Of a DNA stretch of 64,000 nt, positions 25,868-34,392 are shown piece after piece (position 1 is the stretch's first letter; every line of letters begins with the position of its first letter). Source of the stretch: Limnochorda sp. LNt (GTDB lineage Bacteria; Bacillota; Limnochordia; Limnochordales; Geochordaceae); NCBI RefSeq assembly GCF_035593265.1, contig NZ_CP141614.1, forward strand, positions 1,612,001 through 1,676,000. Direction: 5' to 3'. The notes beneath the pieces were generated by a model. That model was given only the letters and a program-made list of their open reading frames with translations. It searched no databases and was not told the DNA's origin. Position numbers and translations under genes: made by a program.

Positions 25868-27064
25868 CTATTTTATCTCAACGTGACGGGCCACCCAGCG
25901 GCCATCGGGCAGACGATGGGCGAGGCCGGCCGCCTCCAGACGGGTCAGGGAGGCGAGCAGGCGCCCGACGGGGAGGCCCGTTCGGGCTGCCAGCGCTTCC
26001 ACTTCCAGGGGGTGGCCCTCGGAGAGCACGCCCGCCGCCGGCCCGGGCGCCTCCGGCTCAGGCCTCCCCCGGAGAGCGGAGGTCGGCCGGATCCCGGGCA
26101 ACTCCGCCGTTAGGCAGCCGACCACGGCCCCGCGGGCCTCCCACCCCACCAGCCGCTCCAGCACCCGGCCGGCTGCGACCTCGACGTCCAGGGCATCCCC
26201 GCAGAAGAGGGCGCCGTCGCGCAACAGGGCGTTGGAGCCCTCGGTCGCCTCGTCGAAGGGGCGCCCCGGCATCGCCATCGCCTCCCGGCCGTACGCCGAT
26301 GCCCGCGAGGCGGTGGAGAGGGCGCCGCTGGTGGCCCGGGCCTCGGCCACCACCACGACCAGGCTCAGGCCGGCGATGATCCGGTTGCGCACCGACAGCC
26401 GCCAACGCTCCACGTCGGTGCCCGGCGGGTACTCGCTGACGAGGGCGCCGTGATCCGTCACGGCCCGGGCCAGCCTCGCGTGCTCCGGGGGGTAGACCCG
26501 GTCGATGCCGCAAGGCAGCACCCCGATCGTGCGTCCTCCGGCACGGATGGCTCCGGCGTGGGCGGCCGCGTCGATGCCGCGGGCCAGTCCGCTCACGACG
26601 GTGTAGCCTCGGGCGGCCAGCTCGCCCGCCATCCGACCGGCCACCATGCGCCCTCCGGGCGAGGCCAGGCGGGAGCCGACGATGGCCACCGCGAACCGGT
26701 CCTCCAGGCGGAGCGACCCTCGCACGTAGAGCACCGGCGGCACCTCGGCCAGGTGACGCAGGTTGAGGGGAAACAACCCGCCCCCCGGCTCCCACGGCGT
26801 CAGCGCGGTGGCCCCGCACGCCTGCAGCCGGCGCTGCAACGCCGTCAGCGCTGCCGGCTCCCTGCCGGTGGCCAGTGCAGCCATGGCTTTGGCCGGGAGG
26901 CGGCCCTCCATGACCTCCCGCCAGAGGCGGGCGGGGGCCTCCCACGCGGCCTGCAGCCCGCCCAGTCCCTCCACGGCCCGGCGGATGGCTGCAGGACCCA
27001 GGCCGGGCAGGCTGGCCAGCACGCCGGCCATCAGCGCTGCCTGCGACGAAGGCGGCCCGCTCAC
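25868..27064 (-). CDS. dprA: DNA-processing protein DprA
   Basis: DprA (398 aa) loads RecA on incoming single-stranded DNA during transformation. An N-terminal SAM-like helical region ('LASLPGLGPAAIRRAVEGLG') leads to the Rossmann-like core with 'VAIVGSRLASPGGRMVAGRM', 'VSGLARGIDAAAHAGA' and 'TIGVLPCGIDRVYPPEH'. A C-terminal winged-helix ('LEVEALAARTGLPVGRLLAS') closes the protein. GTG 27064 overlaps the TGA of the upstream zinc-ribbon gene (GTGA), which fixes the start; the frame is open further upstream but without similarity. Confidence 0.95.
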   Translation of the reverse strand: MSGPPSSQAALMAGVLASLPGLGPAAIRRAVEGLGGLQAAWEAPARLWREVMEGRLPAKAMAALATGREPAALTALQRRLQACGATALTPWEPGGGLFPLNLRHLAEVPPVLYVRGSLRLEDRFAVAIVGSRLASPGGRMVAGRMAGELAARGYTVVSGLARGIDAAAHAGAIRAGGRTIGVLPCGIDRVYPPEHARLARAVTDHGALVSEYPPGTDVERWRLSVRNRIIAGLSLVVVVAEARATSGALSTASRASAYGREAMAMPGRPFDEATEGSNALLRDGALFCGDALDVEVAAGRVLERLVGWEARGAVVGCLTAELPGIRPTSALRGRPEPEAPGPAAGVLSEGHPLEVEALAARTGLPVGRLLASLTRLEAAGLAHRLPDGRWVARHVEIK

Positions 27065-27249
27065 GGCCGGGGGCGGGCGCCTGGCCGACCGGCGTCCACG
27101 GGGACCAGCGACACCAGCCCGCAGACCGTGCAGACCCACACCTCCAGGCCGCCGCGCCGCAACCGCCGCTCATGGGGCGTCGGCTTGCGACACGAGGGGC
27201 ACTCGTGGCGTCGCTCCGGCTCGGCTCTCTCTCGCTGCACCCCGGACAT
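27061..27249 (-). CDS. Small zinc-ribbon protein of unknown function
   Basis: A 62-aa ORF that I do not recognise as a named family. It carries one CxxC-x19-CxxC metal-binding pattern ('CPSC' and 'CTVC') with basic residues between the pairs (RKPTPHERRLRRGG) and a disordered proline/arginine tail. Such single zinc ribbons often bind nucleic acid or another protein. Its TGA overlaps the dprA GTG, so it is translated just before dprA. It follows the DegT aminotransferase by 44 nt, with a GGAGGGGGGAG ribosome-binding stretch upstream of ATG 27249. Confidence 0.65.
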   Translation of the reverse strand: MSGVQRERAEPERRHECPSCRKPTPHERRLRRGGLEVWVCTVCGLVSLVPVDAGRPGARPRP

Positions 27250-27293
27250 GGGGCCCGTGCTCCCCCCTCCTGGTCTGCCGGTCGCCCGACGCA

Positions 27294-28416
27294 TCACCGG
27301 TAGAAGGCGCGGATGGCCGCGGCGACCTCGTCGACCTCCTCCGGCGCGAGCTCCGGAAACATGGGCAGCGACAGCACTTCGCCCGCCGCCCGCTCGGCCT
27401 GCGGGGCGCCCGCCGGCACCAGGGAGACCGACTCCAACCCGGGCTGACGGTGCAACGGCACCGGATAGTAGACGGTGCTCCCGATGCCCTGCTCGGCCAG
27501 ATGACGCACCAGCTCGTCTCGCCGCGGCGCCCTGACCGTGAACTGGTGATAGACCGATCGCCCACCCCGTGTCTCCGCCACCGGCTCCACCGGCAGGCCC
27601 ACCAGCCGCTCGACGTAGCGGTGCGCCAGCTCCCGGCGGCGCCGGGTCCATCGCTCGAGGTGCTGGAGCTTGACCCACAGCAGCGCGGCCTGCAACTCGT
27701 CCAGCCGGCTGTTGATGCCCCAGGCGTCCTCGCAGACGTAGCGGCGCCGCTGCCCCGAATTTCGCAGCATCCGCACCCGCTCTGCCACGTCGGCCGAGGA
27801 GGTGACCACCATGCCGCCGTCGCCGCAGCCTCCCAGGTTCTTGGTGGGGTAGAAGCTGATGACGGCCGCGTCGCCGAAGCTGCCCACAGGTCGCCCCTCG
27901 TAGGAGGCGCCGATGGCCTGGGCCATGTCCTCGACGACCCGCAGCCCCCGTCGCCGTGCCAGCTCCACGATGGGCCCCATGGGGGCCGGGTTGCCGTACA
28001 GGTGCACCACCACCACGGCCCGGGTGGCCGGGGTGAGGGCGGCCTCGATCTGCTCGGGCCCCACGTTGAGGGTCCGGGGGTCGACGTCCGCGAAGACCGG
28101 CCGCGCCCCGGCCCGCACGATGCTGGTGGCCGTGGCCACGAAGGAGAAGGAGGTCGTGACCACGTCGTCGCCCGGCCCCACCCCCACGGCCCGCAACGCC
28201 AGGTACAGACCGTCGGTGCCGTTGGCCACGCCGACGGCGAACGCCGTCCCGCAAAGCCGCGCTACGGCCCTCTCCAGCGCCTCGACCCGGGGACCGAGGA
28301 TCATCTGACCGCTGCGCAACACCTCGGCGGCCGCCTCCGCCAGCGGCCCGGCCAGCTCCCCGTGCTGCCGGCGCAGGTCGAAGGCGGGGATGCGAAACGA
28401 TGTCAGCGCCCGTCAT
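27294..28416 (-). CDS. DegT/DnrJ/EryC1/StrS family aminotransferase, apparent frameshift near the start
   Basis: PLP-dependent sugar aminotransferases of this family transfer an amino group to a keto-sugar nucleotide for lipopolysaccharide, capsule or glycan synthesis. Family features include 'FAVGVANGTDGLYLALRAVG', 'DMAQAIGASYEGRPVGSFGD' and the PLP lysine in 'SFYPTKNLGGCGDGG'. The main open frame offers only GTG 28322, which would remove about 28 conserved residues (RIPAFDLRRQHGELAGPL...). Those residues are encoded upstream in frame, but their start is the ATG at 28416, overlapping the lpxA-like TGA (ATGA), in another frame. Removing one base near 28395-28400 (e.g. one T of gttt) gives a continuous protein. 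A CTG start near 28405 is the alternative. Confidence 0.85.
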
Positions 28417-29201
28417 CTCCTCTCCGGCGGGGCCTCGCCCGGCGAGCCGTAGCGGCGCAGGAAGGCCAGCAGGCGATCCAGCTCGGGCCACTCGGCTCGC
28501 TCGGCCGACAGCCGCCGCTCCGCCTCGTCCAGGGAGAGCCCGCTTCTAAACAACAACCGAAAGGCCCGTTGCAGCGCGAGCCTCGCGTCGGGCCGGGCGC
28601 CCGAGCGGCGCAGCCCGACCACGTTGAGCCCGACGGGACGGGCGGGGGCGCCGTGGACCAGGACGAAGGGCGGCACCGGTCGGACCACCCGGCTCATCGC
28701 CGCCACCATGGCCCCCTGCCCCACCACCACGCCGTGCTCCACCAGGGCCAGGCCGCCCACGACGGCGCCCGCCTCCAGGCAGGCATCCGCGCCCACGATG
28801 GAGCCGTGGGTGACGACGGCCCGCTCGCCGATGCGGCTGCCGGCGCCGATCCGGGTCCTGCCCATGACGAAGGCGAAGTCGGCGATCCACGTCGGCGTCG
28901 TGTGGCCAGGCTCCACCACAGCATACTCGCGCACCTGCGCGCCTCTGCCGATCTCCACGGACGGCTCCGCGCTCGGCTGTGCGACGTGACCCACCACGGC
29001 GCCGGTGTCGACCAGGCTGGCCTCGCCCACCCGGACCCCCGGGCCCACCACGGCCCGCGCCCCGATCCGCGCGCCGGCCCCGATGACCGCGCCCGACGCG
29101 ACCCAGGCCATGGGCCCGACGATGGCGTCCGGGTGCACCTTGGCCCCATCCTCGACCAGGGCCGTCGGGTGGATGCCGGGGGCGCGGGCCGATCCGCGCA
29201 T
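28413..29201 (-). CDS. LpxA-like UDP-GlcNAc acyltransferase homologue
   Basis: A 262-aa left-handed beta-helix protein, exactly the length of LpxA, which adds the first acyl chain in lipid A synthesis. Hexapeptide repeats run from residue 8 to about 190. The helical C-terminus matches LpxA: 'PARPVGLNVVGLRRSGARPD' and 'LQRAFRLLFRSGLSLDEAER'. Aligned by eye with E. coli LpxA, the catalytic His125 falls on Ala and His144 on Glu, so its chemistry may differ. The neighbouring DegT aminotransferase (ATGA overlap) suggests an amino-sugar acylation pathway. ATG 29201 is chosen because it lies 1 nt past the comM stop with GGAGGCG upstream. Confidence 0.82.
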   Translation of the reverse strand: MRGSARAPGIHPTALVEDGAKVHPDAIVGPMAWVASGAVIGAGARIGARAVVGPGVRVGEASLVDTGAVVGHVAQPSAEPSVEIGRGAQVREYAVVEPGHTTPTWIADFAFVMGRTRIGAGSRIGERAVVTHGSIVGADACLEAGAVVGGLALVEHGVVVGQGAMVAAMSRVVRPVPPFVLVHGAPARPVGLNVVGLRRSGARPDARLALQRAFRLLFRSGLSLDEAERRLSAERAEWPELDRLLAFLRRYGSPGEAPPERR

Positions 29202-29202
29202 C

Positions 29203-30807
29203 TCAGGCGCCTCCGTCTCGTCTGCGGTACTGCATCGCCTCGTGGACGTGCTCCGGGGCGATCCTATCCGATCCAGCCAGGTCGGCGATAGTCCGTGCCA
29301 CGGCCAGGATGCGCACCAGCCCACGGGCACTGACCCGCAGCTGCCGTGCCAGGGCGGCCGTCTCCCGTTCCAACTCGGCATCCAGCCGGCAGAGCCGCCG
29401 CACCTCCTCCGGACTCATCCGGCCGTTGACGGGCGAGCGCCCGAACGGCACCGGACGCCACCCCTCCCGACGGAACCGGTGCAGCTGGCGATGCCGCGCC
29501 TCGAGGACGCGCTCGCGCACCAGCCGGGAGGGCTCGGAGGGCAGGCCCCGCAACATCTCCATCTCGCCGACGGGCCGGGTCTGGACCCACAGGTCGAAGC
29601 GATCGGCGACGGGGCCGTCCAGCCGGCGCCGGTAACGGCGGATCTCCACGTCGCGGCAACGGCACGCCCCGTCCCGGCTGCCCAGCCGACCGCAAGGGCA
29701 CGGGTTGGCCGCGCCGACGATCAGGGTCTCGGCCGGCAGGCGTACCGACGCCTGGGCACGCGTCAGCGTCACCCACCCCTCCTCCATCGGCTCCCGCAGG
29801 GCATCGACGGCCTCCTTGGACAATTCGGCGAACTCATCGAGGAAGAGAAGACCCCGGTGGGCCAGGGTCAGCTCCCCCGGGGTCACCCGCGCGCCGCCGC
29901 CGATCAAGCCGGCCGCCGTGACGCTGTGATGGGGTGCGCGAAAGGGACGGGGCGTCCATGGCTGCCAGGAGCCGCCTCCCTGCTCCTGTGGCAGGGGCTG
30001 GCCGGCGGCGCTGTGCGTCTGGAGCACCTCCAGCCACTCCTGTCGCGACAGGGGCGGCAGGATGCCCCGGAGCCGCCGAGCCAGCATGGTCTTGCCCGAG
30101 CCCGGCGGGCCGAGCAGCATGACCGGGTGCCACCCCGCCGCGGCGATCTCCATGGCCCGACGCGCCAGGCTCTGCCCCTTGACGTCGGCCATGTCCTCGC
30201 CGCCTGCGACGGGGACGGCCTGCCCGCTGCCAGGGGCCGGCAGGTCGAAGGACGGGGCCGCGCCGCGACCGCCACCGCCTCGGGCCTCCGGGACCCCTTG
30301 GATCAACCGCTGCAGCACTGCCTCCAGGTCCGGCAGGGCGATCCAGGGGACCTGCCCCAGCATCCGCGCCACCCCCGCATCGGCCTCGGGCAGCACCACG
30401 GTCACCGAAGGGAGGCGGGCCGCCGCCACCAGCAGCGGGACGATCCCCTCCACCGCCCGCAGCTCGCCGGCCAGCGAGAGCTCCCCCACCAGCAAGAGGC
30501 CTCGGAGGCGCTGGGGTGGCAGCTTGCCAGCAGCGGCCAACACCGCACAGGCGATGGGCAGATCGAGCGAGTTGCCTGCCTTGCGTAGCCGGGCCGGCGC
30601 CAGGTTGACGGTGATGCGGCCCGCCGGCATGGCGAAGCCGACGTGGAGCAACGCCGAGCGCACCCGGTCCCGGCTCTCCCGCACCGCCGCGTCGGGCAAG
30701 CCCACCAGGCGAAACTCGGGCAGCCCGCCTCCCAGGTGGGCCTCGACATCGATGACGTGGCCCTCGATGCCGACGACCACGGCGCCCCAGGTCCTGGCGT
30801 AGCCCAC
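29203..30807 (-). CDS. comM: YifB/ComM family Mg-chelatase-like AAA ATPase
   Basis: ComM (534 aa) is a hexameric helicase that promotes branch migration during natural transformation. The N-terminal ChlI-like domain ('VVGIEGHVIDVEAHLGGGLP', then 'VRESRDRVRSALLHVGF') is followed by Walker A GPPGSGKT at 233-240. The AAA core has 'FRAPHHSVTAAGLIGGG' and 'LAHRGLLFLDEFAEL'. A C-terminal Mg-chelatase domain carries Cys residues in 'NPCPCGRLGSRDGACRCRDV'. Start GTG 30807 is preferred: homology starts there and GGAGG lies 8 nt upstream; an earlier GTG (30819) sits inside a hairpin. Co-location with dprA fits a role in DNA uptake. Confidence 0.95.
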   Translation of the reverse strand: MGYARTWGAVVVGIEGHVIDVEAHLGGGLPEFRLVGLPDAAVRESRDRVRSALLHVGFAMPAGRITVNLAPARLRKAGNSLDLPIACAVLAAAGKLPPQRLRGLLLVGELSLAGELRAVEGIVPLLVAAARLPSVTVVLPEADAGVARMLGQVPWIALPDLEAVLQRLIQGVPEARGGGGRGAAPSFDLPAPGSGQAVPVAGGEDMADVKGQSLARRAMEIAAAGWHPVMLLGPPGSGKTMLARRLRGILPPLSRQEWLEVLQTHSAAGQPLPQEQGGGSWQPWTPRPFRAPHHSVTAAGLIGGGARVTPGELTLAHRGLLFLDEFAELSKEAVDALREPMEEGWVTLTRAQASVRLPAETLIVGAANPCPCGRLGSRDGACRCRDVEIRRYRRRLDGPVADRFDLWVQTRPVGEMEMLRGLPSEPSRLVRERVLEARHRQLHRFRREGWRPVPFGRSPVNGRMSPEEVRRLCRLDAELERETAALARQLRVSARGLVRILAVARTIADLAGSDRIAPEHVHEAMQYRRRDGGA

Positions 30808-30814
30808 GAAGAAC

Positions 30815-30855
30815 GACACCTCCGACCGCCACGCGGCAGGCGGCCGGAAGGTGTC
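30815..30855 (-). promoter_or_regulatory. Hairpin sequestering the comM ribosome-binding site
   Basis: In the comM transcript, positions 30855-30839 and 30830-30815 can pair in a 16-bp stem (7 + 9 bp, one bulged U, one G-U pair) around an 8-nt loop. The GGAGG Shine-Dalgarno sequence lies in the 3' arm, and the chosen GTG start begins 8 nt after the stem. Such a structure would block initiation unless opened, for example by a ligand, temperature, a protein or antisense RNA. The pairing is seen in the sequence; regulation is inferred. Confidence 0.6.
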
Positions 30856-30997
30856 GCGTGAAAGACGGCACCCGAGCCATTCGTGGCCCACCACCCCTCT
30901 CCCTGCCGGGATGCTCGGACCCGCGACCCGGGGGGTGGTCGGATGCAGACCGAGATGGGGGCCCGGTCGGGCGGGCCCTGGAGAGGACGGCGAAGGC

Positions 30998-31486
30998 GTG
31001 GAGTACGTCTGGCGAGAGCGACGGGTCGAGGTCGGCGGGCGCCGTCGCATCTACAAGGTCTTCGAGCACCCGGGCTCGGTGGTGATCGTGCCGGAGCAGG
31101 ACGGCAAGCTGGCCTTGGTGCGACAGTTTCGCCCGGCCGTCGACGCCTGGCTGTGGGAGCTGCCGGCGGGTACCCTGGAGCATGGCGAGGAGCCGCTGGA
31201 TGCCGCCCGGCGGGAGCTCGAGGAGGAGACGGGGTTGTCGGCCCGCCGGCTGGAGGTGGTGGCCTCCTTCTATCTGGCCCCCGGCTACTCCACCGAGAGG
31301 ATGACGCTCGTCAAGGCCCTGGAGCTGACGTCGGTCCCGGCTCACCCCGACGAGGGCGAGATGATCGGCGAGGTGCGCTGGTTCGCGCCGGAGGAGCTCT
31401 TGCGCATGGCCGCTGCCGGCCAGTTGACCGACGCCAAGACGCTGGCGGCGCTGCTGCTGGTCATCCCAGATCGAAGGCCCCGATGA
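30998..31486 (+). CDS. nudF: NUDIX hydrolase, ADP-ribose pyrophosphatase type
   Basis: A 162-aa Nudix enzyme that probably hydrolyses ADP-ribose. The Nudix box is complete ('GTLEHGEEPLDAARRELEEE' followed by TGL). The upstream 'VVIVPEQDGKLALVRQFRPA' and downstream 'FYLAPGYSTERMTLVKA' match the NudF/ADP-ribose branch. GTG 30998 is chosen with GGCGAAGG upstream; the open frame reaches 30851 but the extra part is proline/arginine-rich. It is on the plus strand, divergent from comM, and its 3' end overlaps the convergent yraN by 26 nt. Confidence 0.9.
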   Translation: MEYVWRERRVEVGGRRRIYKVFEHPGSVVIVPEQDGKLALVRQFRPAVDAWLWELPAGTLEHGEEPLDAARRELEEETGLSARRLEVVASFYLAPGYSTERMTLVKALELTSVPAHPDEGEMIGEVRWFAPEELLRMAAAGQLTDAKTLAALLLVIPDRRPR

Positions 31487-31850
31487 GGTGCTCGATGGCG
31501 CCGAGCCGTCCGGACGCGTCGGCCTCGATGGCTACGACGTCGAAGCGCGCCGGCAGGCCCGCCAGCTCGGGGTGCCGGGCCAAAAGCGCCTTTGCCGCTC
31601 GGATGAGCCGGTGCCGCTTGCGCCCGTCCACGCTCGCGGCGGCCCGCTGGCGGCCGCTGTCGGGCCCGCAGGCGCGACGGGCCCGCACCTCCACGAAGAC
31701 CAGGACCCCCTGAGGGTCCGCGGCCAGCAGGTCGATCTCGCCGGTCCGGCGCCGGGCGTTGCGCGCCAGGATGCGCCACCCCCTGGCCGCCAGGTACCGG
31801 GCCGCCGCCGCCTCGGCCGCCCTCCCGAGCTCGCGTGTGGCGTGACTCAT
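31461..31850 (-). CDS. YraN family (UPF0102) putative endonuclease
   Basis: A 129-aa protein of the YraN family, which has a Holliday-junction-resolvase/restriction-endonuclease fold. The conserved acidic core is visible as 'RRTGEIDLLAADPQGVLVFV' plus 'EVRAR', with the upstream 'YLAARGWRILARNAR'. Its cellular substrate is unknown. ATG 31850 overlaps the rnhB stop (ATGA), and rnhB-yraN is a common pair. Its C-terminus overlaps nudF tail-to-tail. Confidence 0.9.
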   Translation of the reverse strand: MSHATRELGRAAEAAAARYLAARGWRILARNARRRTGEIDLLAADPQGVLVFVEVRARRACGPDSGRQRAAASVDGRKRHRLIRAAKALLARHPELAGLPARFDVVAIEADASGRLGAIEHLIGAFDLG

Positions 31851-32614
31851 GCCGGGGCGGGCCGCGCGACGGCCACCGGGCGAAAGGAGCGGCGGTGTAG
31901 CGGCGAGGGCCCCAGTCTCTCGAGCGCCGCCAGGTGCTCGGGGGTAGGGTAGCCCTTGTGACGGGCGAAGCCGTACCCGGGCCAGACCCGGTCCGCCTCC
32001 TCCATGAGGCGGTCCCGCACGACCTTGGCCACCACGGAGGCCGCCCCGACGCAGGCGACGCGCGCATCGGCGTCGACCAGGGGCACCTGGGCGACCGGCC
32101 GCTCCAGGGGCACCGGCACCGGCCCGTCCACCACCAGGGTCCGGTACGGAGCCTCGAGGGCCGACGCCGAGGCTGCCATGGCGCGCAGCGACGCCTGCAG
32201 CACGTTGAGCCGGTCCACCATCCGGTGGGAGACGATGGCCACCCGGGCATCGAGCGCCTGCGCCAGGATGGGGGCCATCAGGGCCTGGCGGGAGGCGGGC
32301 GTCAGGGCCTTGGAGTCACGCAGGCCGGGGATGCGAGCGCCCGGCGTCAGCACCACGGCACAAGCCACGACGGGCCCCGCCAGGGGCCCCCGGCCCACCT
32401 CGTCGACGCCCGCCCACGGTCGCGGCGCCGGCCCCACCACGACCGCCTCGTCGACGACCGGCCCGGCGCCCGCCCGTACCGAGCCGCCCGTGCGGCAGCC
32501 GTCGAGGGCCCCGCTCGGCGCCGCCAGCTCGCCGAGCTCCGCCGGGCCCAGGACGAGCAGGTCGGGCCCGTCTCCCCTGGCCCAGTGCCCGATGAGCTGC
32601 GCAAGGCCCTCCAT
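31847..32614 (-). CDS. rnhB: Ribonuclease HII
   Basis: RNase HII (255 aa) cleaves RNA in RNA-DNA hybrids and starts ribonucleotide excision repair. The catalytic 'AGVDEVGRGPLAG' motif has D71 and E72. Further acidic residues are in 'RTLVVDGPVPVPL' and 'VDADARVACVGAASVVAKVV'. About 65 residues precede the catalytic domain, and I recognise no family for them. ATG 32614 leaves a 21-nt gap after lepB, in line with the tight packing, so the extension looks genuine. Confidence 0.94.
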   Translation of the reverse strand: MEGLAQLIGHWARGDGPDLLVLGPAELGELAAPSGALDGCRTGGSVRAGAGPVVDEAVVVGPAPRPWAGVDEVGRGPLAGPVVACAVVLTPGARIPGLRDSKALTPASRQALMAPILAQALDARVAIVSHRMVDRLNVLQASLRAMAASASALEAPYRTLVVDGPVPVPLERPVAQVPLVDADARVACVGAASVVAKVVRDRLMEEADRVWPGYGFARHKGYPTPEHLAALERLGPSPLHRRSFRPVAVARPAPA

Positions 32615-32635
32615 GGCACCGTCCCCTCGCCGCGA

Positions 32636-33187
32636 CTAGGGCTGGCTGGCGAAGATGGTGGGCACCTGCACCGGCCCCGCCCGGTAGACCGGCCAGTAGA
32701 CGAAGACGGCTCGCCCCACGATGGACTCGCGGGGGACGAAGCCGACCTCGGCGAAGCGGCTGTCCTCGCTGTTGGCGCGGTTGTCGCCCAGGACGAAGTA
32801 CCGCCCCGGCGGCACCGTCTGGCGGGTGCGGCCCGACAGCGTGGGGCCCAGCACGTAGCTCTCCCGCAGCACCTGCCCGTTGAGCACGACCCGCCCGTCG
32901 CGAAACTCGACCACATCCCCCGGCACGCCGATGATGCGCTTGATGAAGCGCCGGCTGGGATCCGATGGGACGCGGAAGACGACGATCTCGCCCCGCTGAG
33001 GCTCGCGCAGCCGGTAGGTCAGCTTGTCGACCAGGAGACGCTCGCCATCGTGCAGGGTGGGCTCCATCGACTGCCCCTGCACGAGGAAGGACTGGGCCAC
33101 GAAGGCGATGATGACCACCGCCAGGATGACCGCCAGCCCCACGGCCTCGGCCAGCTCCAGCAGAGCCTCCCGTTGGGCTCCCGACAC
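32636..33187 (-). CDS. lepB: Type I signal peptidase
   Basis: LepB (183 aa) removes signal peptides from exported proteins. One N-terminal membrane anchor (about 13-34) is followed by the catalytic Ser40 in 'VQGQSMEPTL' and Lys83 in 'RRFIKRIIGVPGD'. The later boxes 'YFVLGDNRANSEDSR' and 'GRAVFVYWP' are intact. GTG start at 33187. It sits between rplS and rnhB as in many Bacillota; the ribosome GTPase gene often found with them is absent. Confidence 0.95.
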   Translation of the reverse strand: MSGAQREALLELAEAVGLAVILAVVIIAFVAQSFLVQGQSMEPTLHDGERLLVDKLTYRLREPQRGEIVVFRVPSDPSRRFIKRIIGVPGDVVEFRDGRVVLNGQVLRESYVLGPTLSGRTRQTVPPGRYFVLGDNRANSEDSRFAEVGFVPRESIVGRAVFVYWPVYRAGPVQVPTIFASQP

Positions 33188-33217
33188 GGCTCGCCGCCGT
33201 CCCGTCTGCGGGCCCGC

Positions 33218-33562
33218 TCAGTCTCTGCGCTCCGCGACGCGAGCCCGCCGGCCGATCCGACCCCGCAGGTAATAGAGCTTGGCGCGGCGCACCCGGCCCC
33301 GGCGCACCACCTCGATGCGCTCGATGGCGGGGGAGTGCACGGGAAAGATGCGCTCCACCCCGATCCCCGAGGAGACCTTGCGCACGGTGAAGGTCTCCCG
33401 GCTCCCGCCGTGATCCCGGGCGATGACGGTGCCCTCGAAGACCTGGATGCGCTCCCGATCGCCCTCCTTGACCTTCACGTGGACCCGCACCGTGTCACCC
33501 GGCGAGAACGCTGGGATGTCCGTGCGAAGATGGGGTGCCTCCACTGCGTGTCGCCAATCCAC
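33218..33562 (-). CDS. rplS: 50S ribosomal protein L19
   Basis: L19 (114 aa from GTG 33562) lies at the 30S-50S interface. Family features: '[20 protein letters not shown]', '[19 protein letters not shown]', '[20 protein letters not shown]' and '[16 protein letters not shown]'. The GTG gives the usual length; the frame is open upstream but without similarity. Downstream of trmD in the conserved rpsP-rimM-trmD-rplS block. Confidence 0.96.
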   Translation of the reverse strand: MDWRHAVEAPHLRTDIPAFSPGDTVRVHVKVKEGDRERIQVFEGTVIARDHGGSRETFTVRKVSSGIGVERIFPVHSPAIERIEVVRRGRVRRAKLYYLRGRIGRRARVAERRD

Positions 33563-33620
33563 GTCGCTTCCGTCCCTCCAGGGCGACTGAGCCGCCCGGC
33601 ATTCTAACACGAGCGCCCGT

Positions 33621-34388
33621 TCAAGACAACGCTCGTCGCCACTGCTCCACCAGCGCCCGTTCCTCCTGGCTCAAGCCTGCCGCATCCAACAGCTCGGGCC
33701 GCCGCTCCAGCGTCAGCCGCAGCGACTGCAGCCTCCGCCACCGGGCGATGGCCCCGTGATCGCCGCTCAGGAGCACCTCGGGCACCTCCAGGCCCCGGAA
33801 GCGCCGCGGGCGCGTGTACTGGGGAAACTCGAGCCCGCCCCGGGTCAGCGCGGCGCCCCGCTCGAACGACTCCTCGCCCGCCGACTCGGGATCGCCCAGC
33901 ACGCCCGGCAGCAGGCGCACCACGGCGTCGACGACGACGAGGGCCGCGGCCTCGCCCCCACTCAGGACGTAGTCGCCGATGGAGACCTCCTCCGCGCCCA
34001 GCAGGGGAGCCACCCGGGCGTCGATCCCCTCGTAGCGCCCGCAGACCACCACCAGCCCGCCCGGATGACGGGCCAGCTCCCGAGCCGTCTCCTGACGGAA
34101 GAGCCGCCCGTTGGCCGCCGTGATCAGCACCCGGGGCGGTGGCCCCCCCTGTCGGGCCTCGATGGCGTGCTCGGCGGCGGCCACCACCGGAGGTGCCATC
34201 AGCACCATGCCACGGCCGCTGCCGAACGGGGCGTCGTCCACCTTGCGGTGGGGATCCCGGGAGAACTCCCGCAGGTCCCAGAGCCGCAGGCGCACGAGCT
34301 GCCGCTGCCGGGCCCGCCCTACCACGCCTTCCTGAAGGGCCCGGTCCACGGCCTCGGGCGACAGGGTGACGACGTCGACGACGTACAT
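33621..34388 (-). CDS. trmD: tRNA (guanine-N1-)-methyltransferase TrmD
   Basis: TrmD (255 aa) makes m1G37 in tRNAs, which prevents +1 frameshifting. The trefoil-knot SAM site is visible as '[14 protein letters not shown]', '[20 protein letters not shown]' and '[20 protein letters not shown]'. The C-terminal helical domain is full length. ATG start at 34388, 4 nt after the rimM stop. Confidence 0.97.
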   Translation of the reverse strand: MYVVDVVTLSPEAVDRALQEGVVGRARQRQLVRLRLWDLREFSRDPHRKVDDAPFGSGRGMVLMAPPVVAAAEHAIEARQGGPPPRVLITAANGRLFRQETARELARHPGGLVVVCGRYEGIDARVAPLLGAEEVSIGDYVLSGGEAAALVVVDAVVRLLPGVLGDPESAGEESFERGAALTRGGLEFPQYTRPRRFRGLEVPEVLLSGDHGAIARWRRLQSLRLTLERRPELLDAAGLSQEERALVEQWRRALS

Positions 34389-34392
34389 CCGC

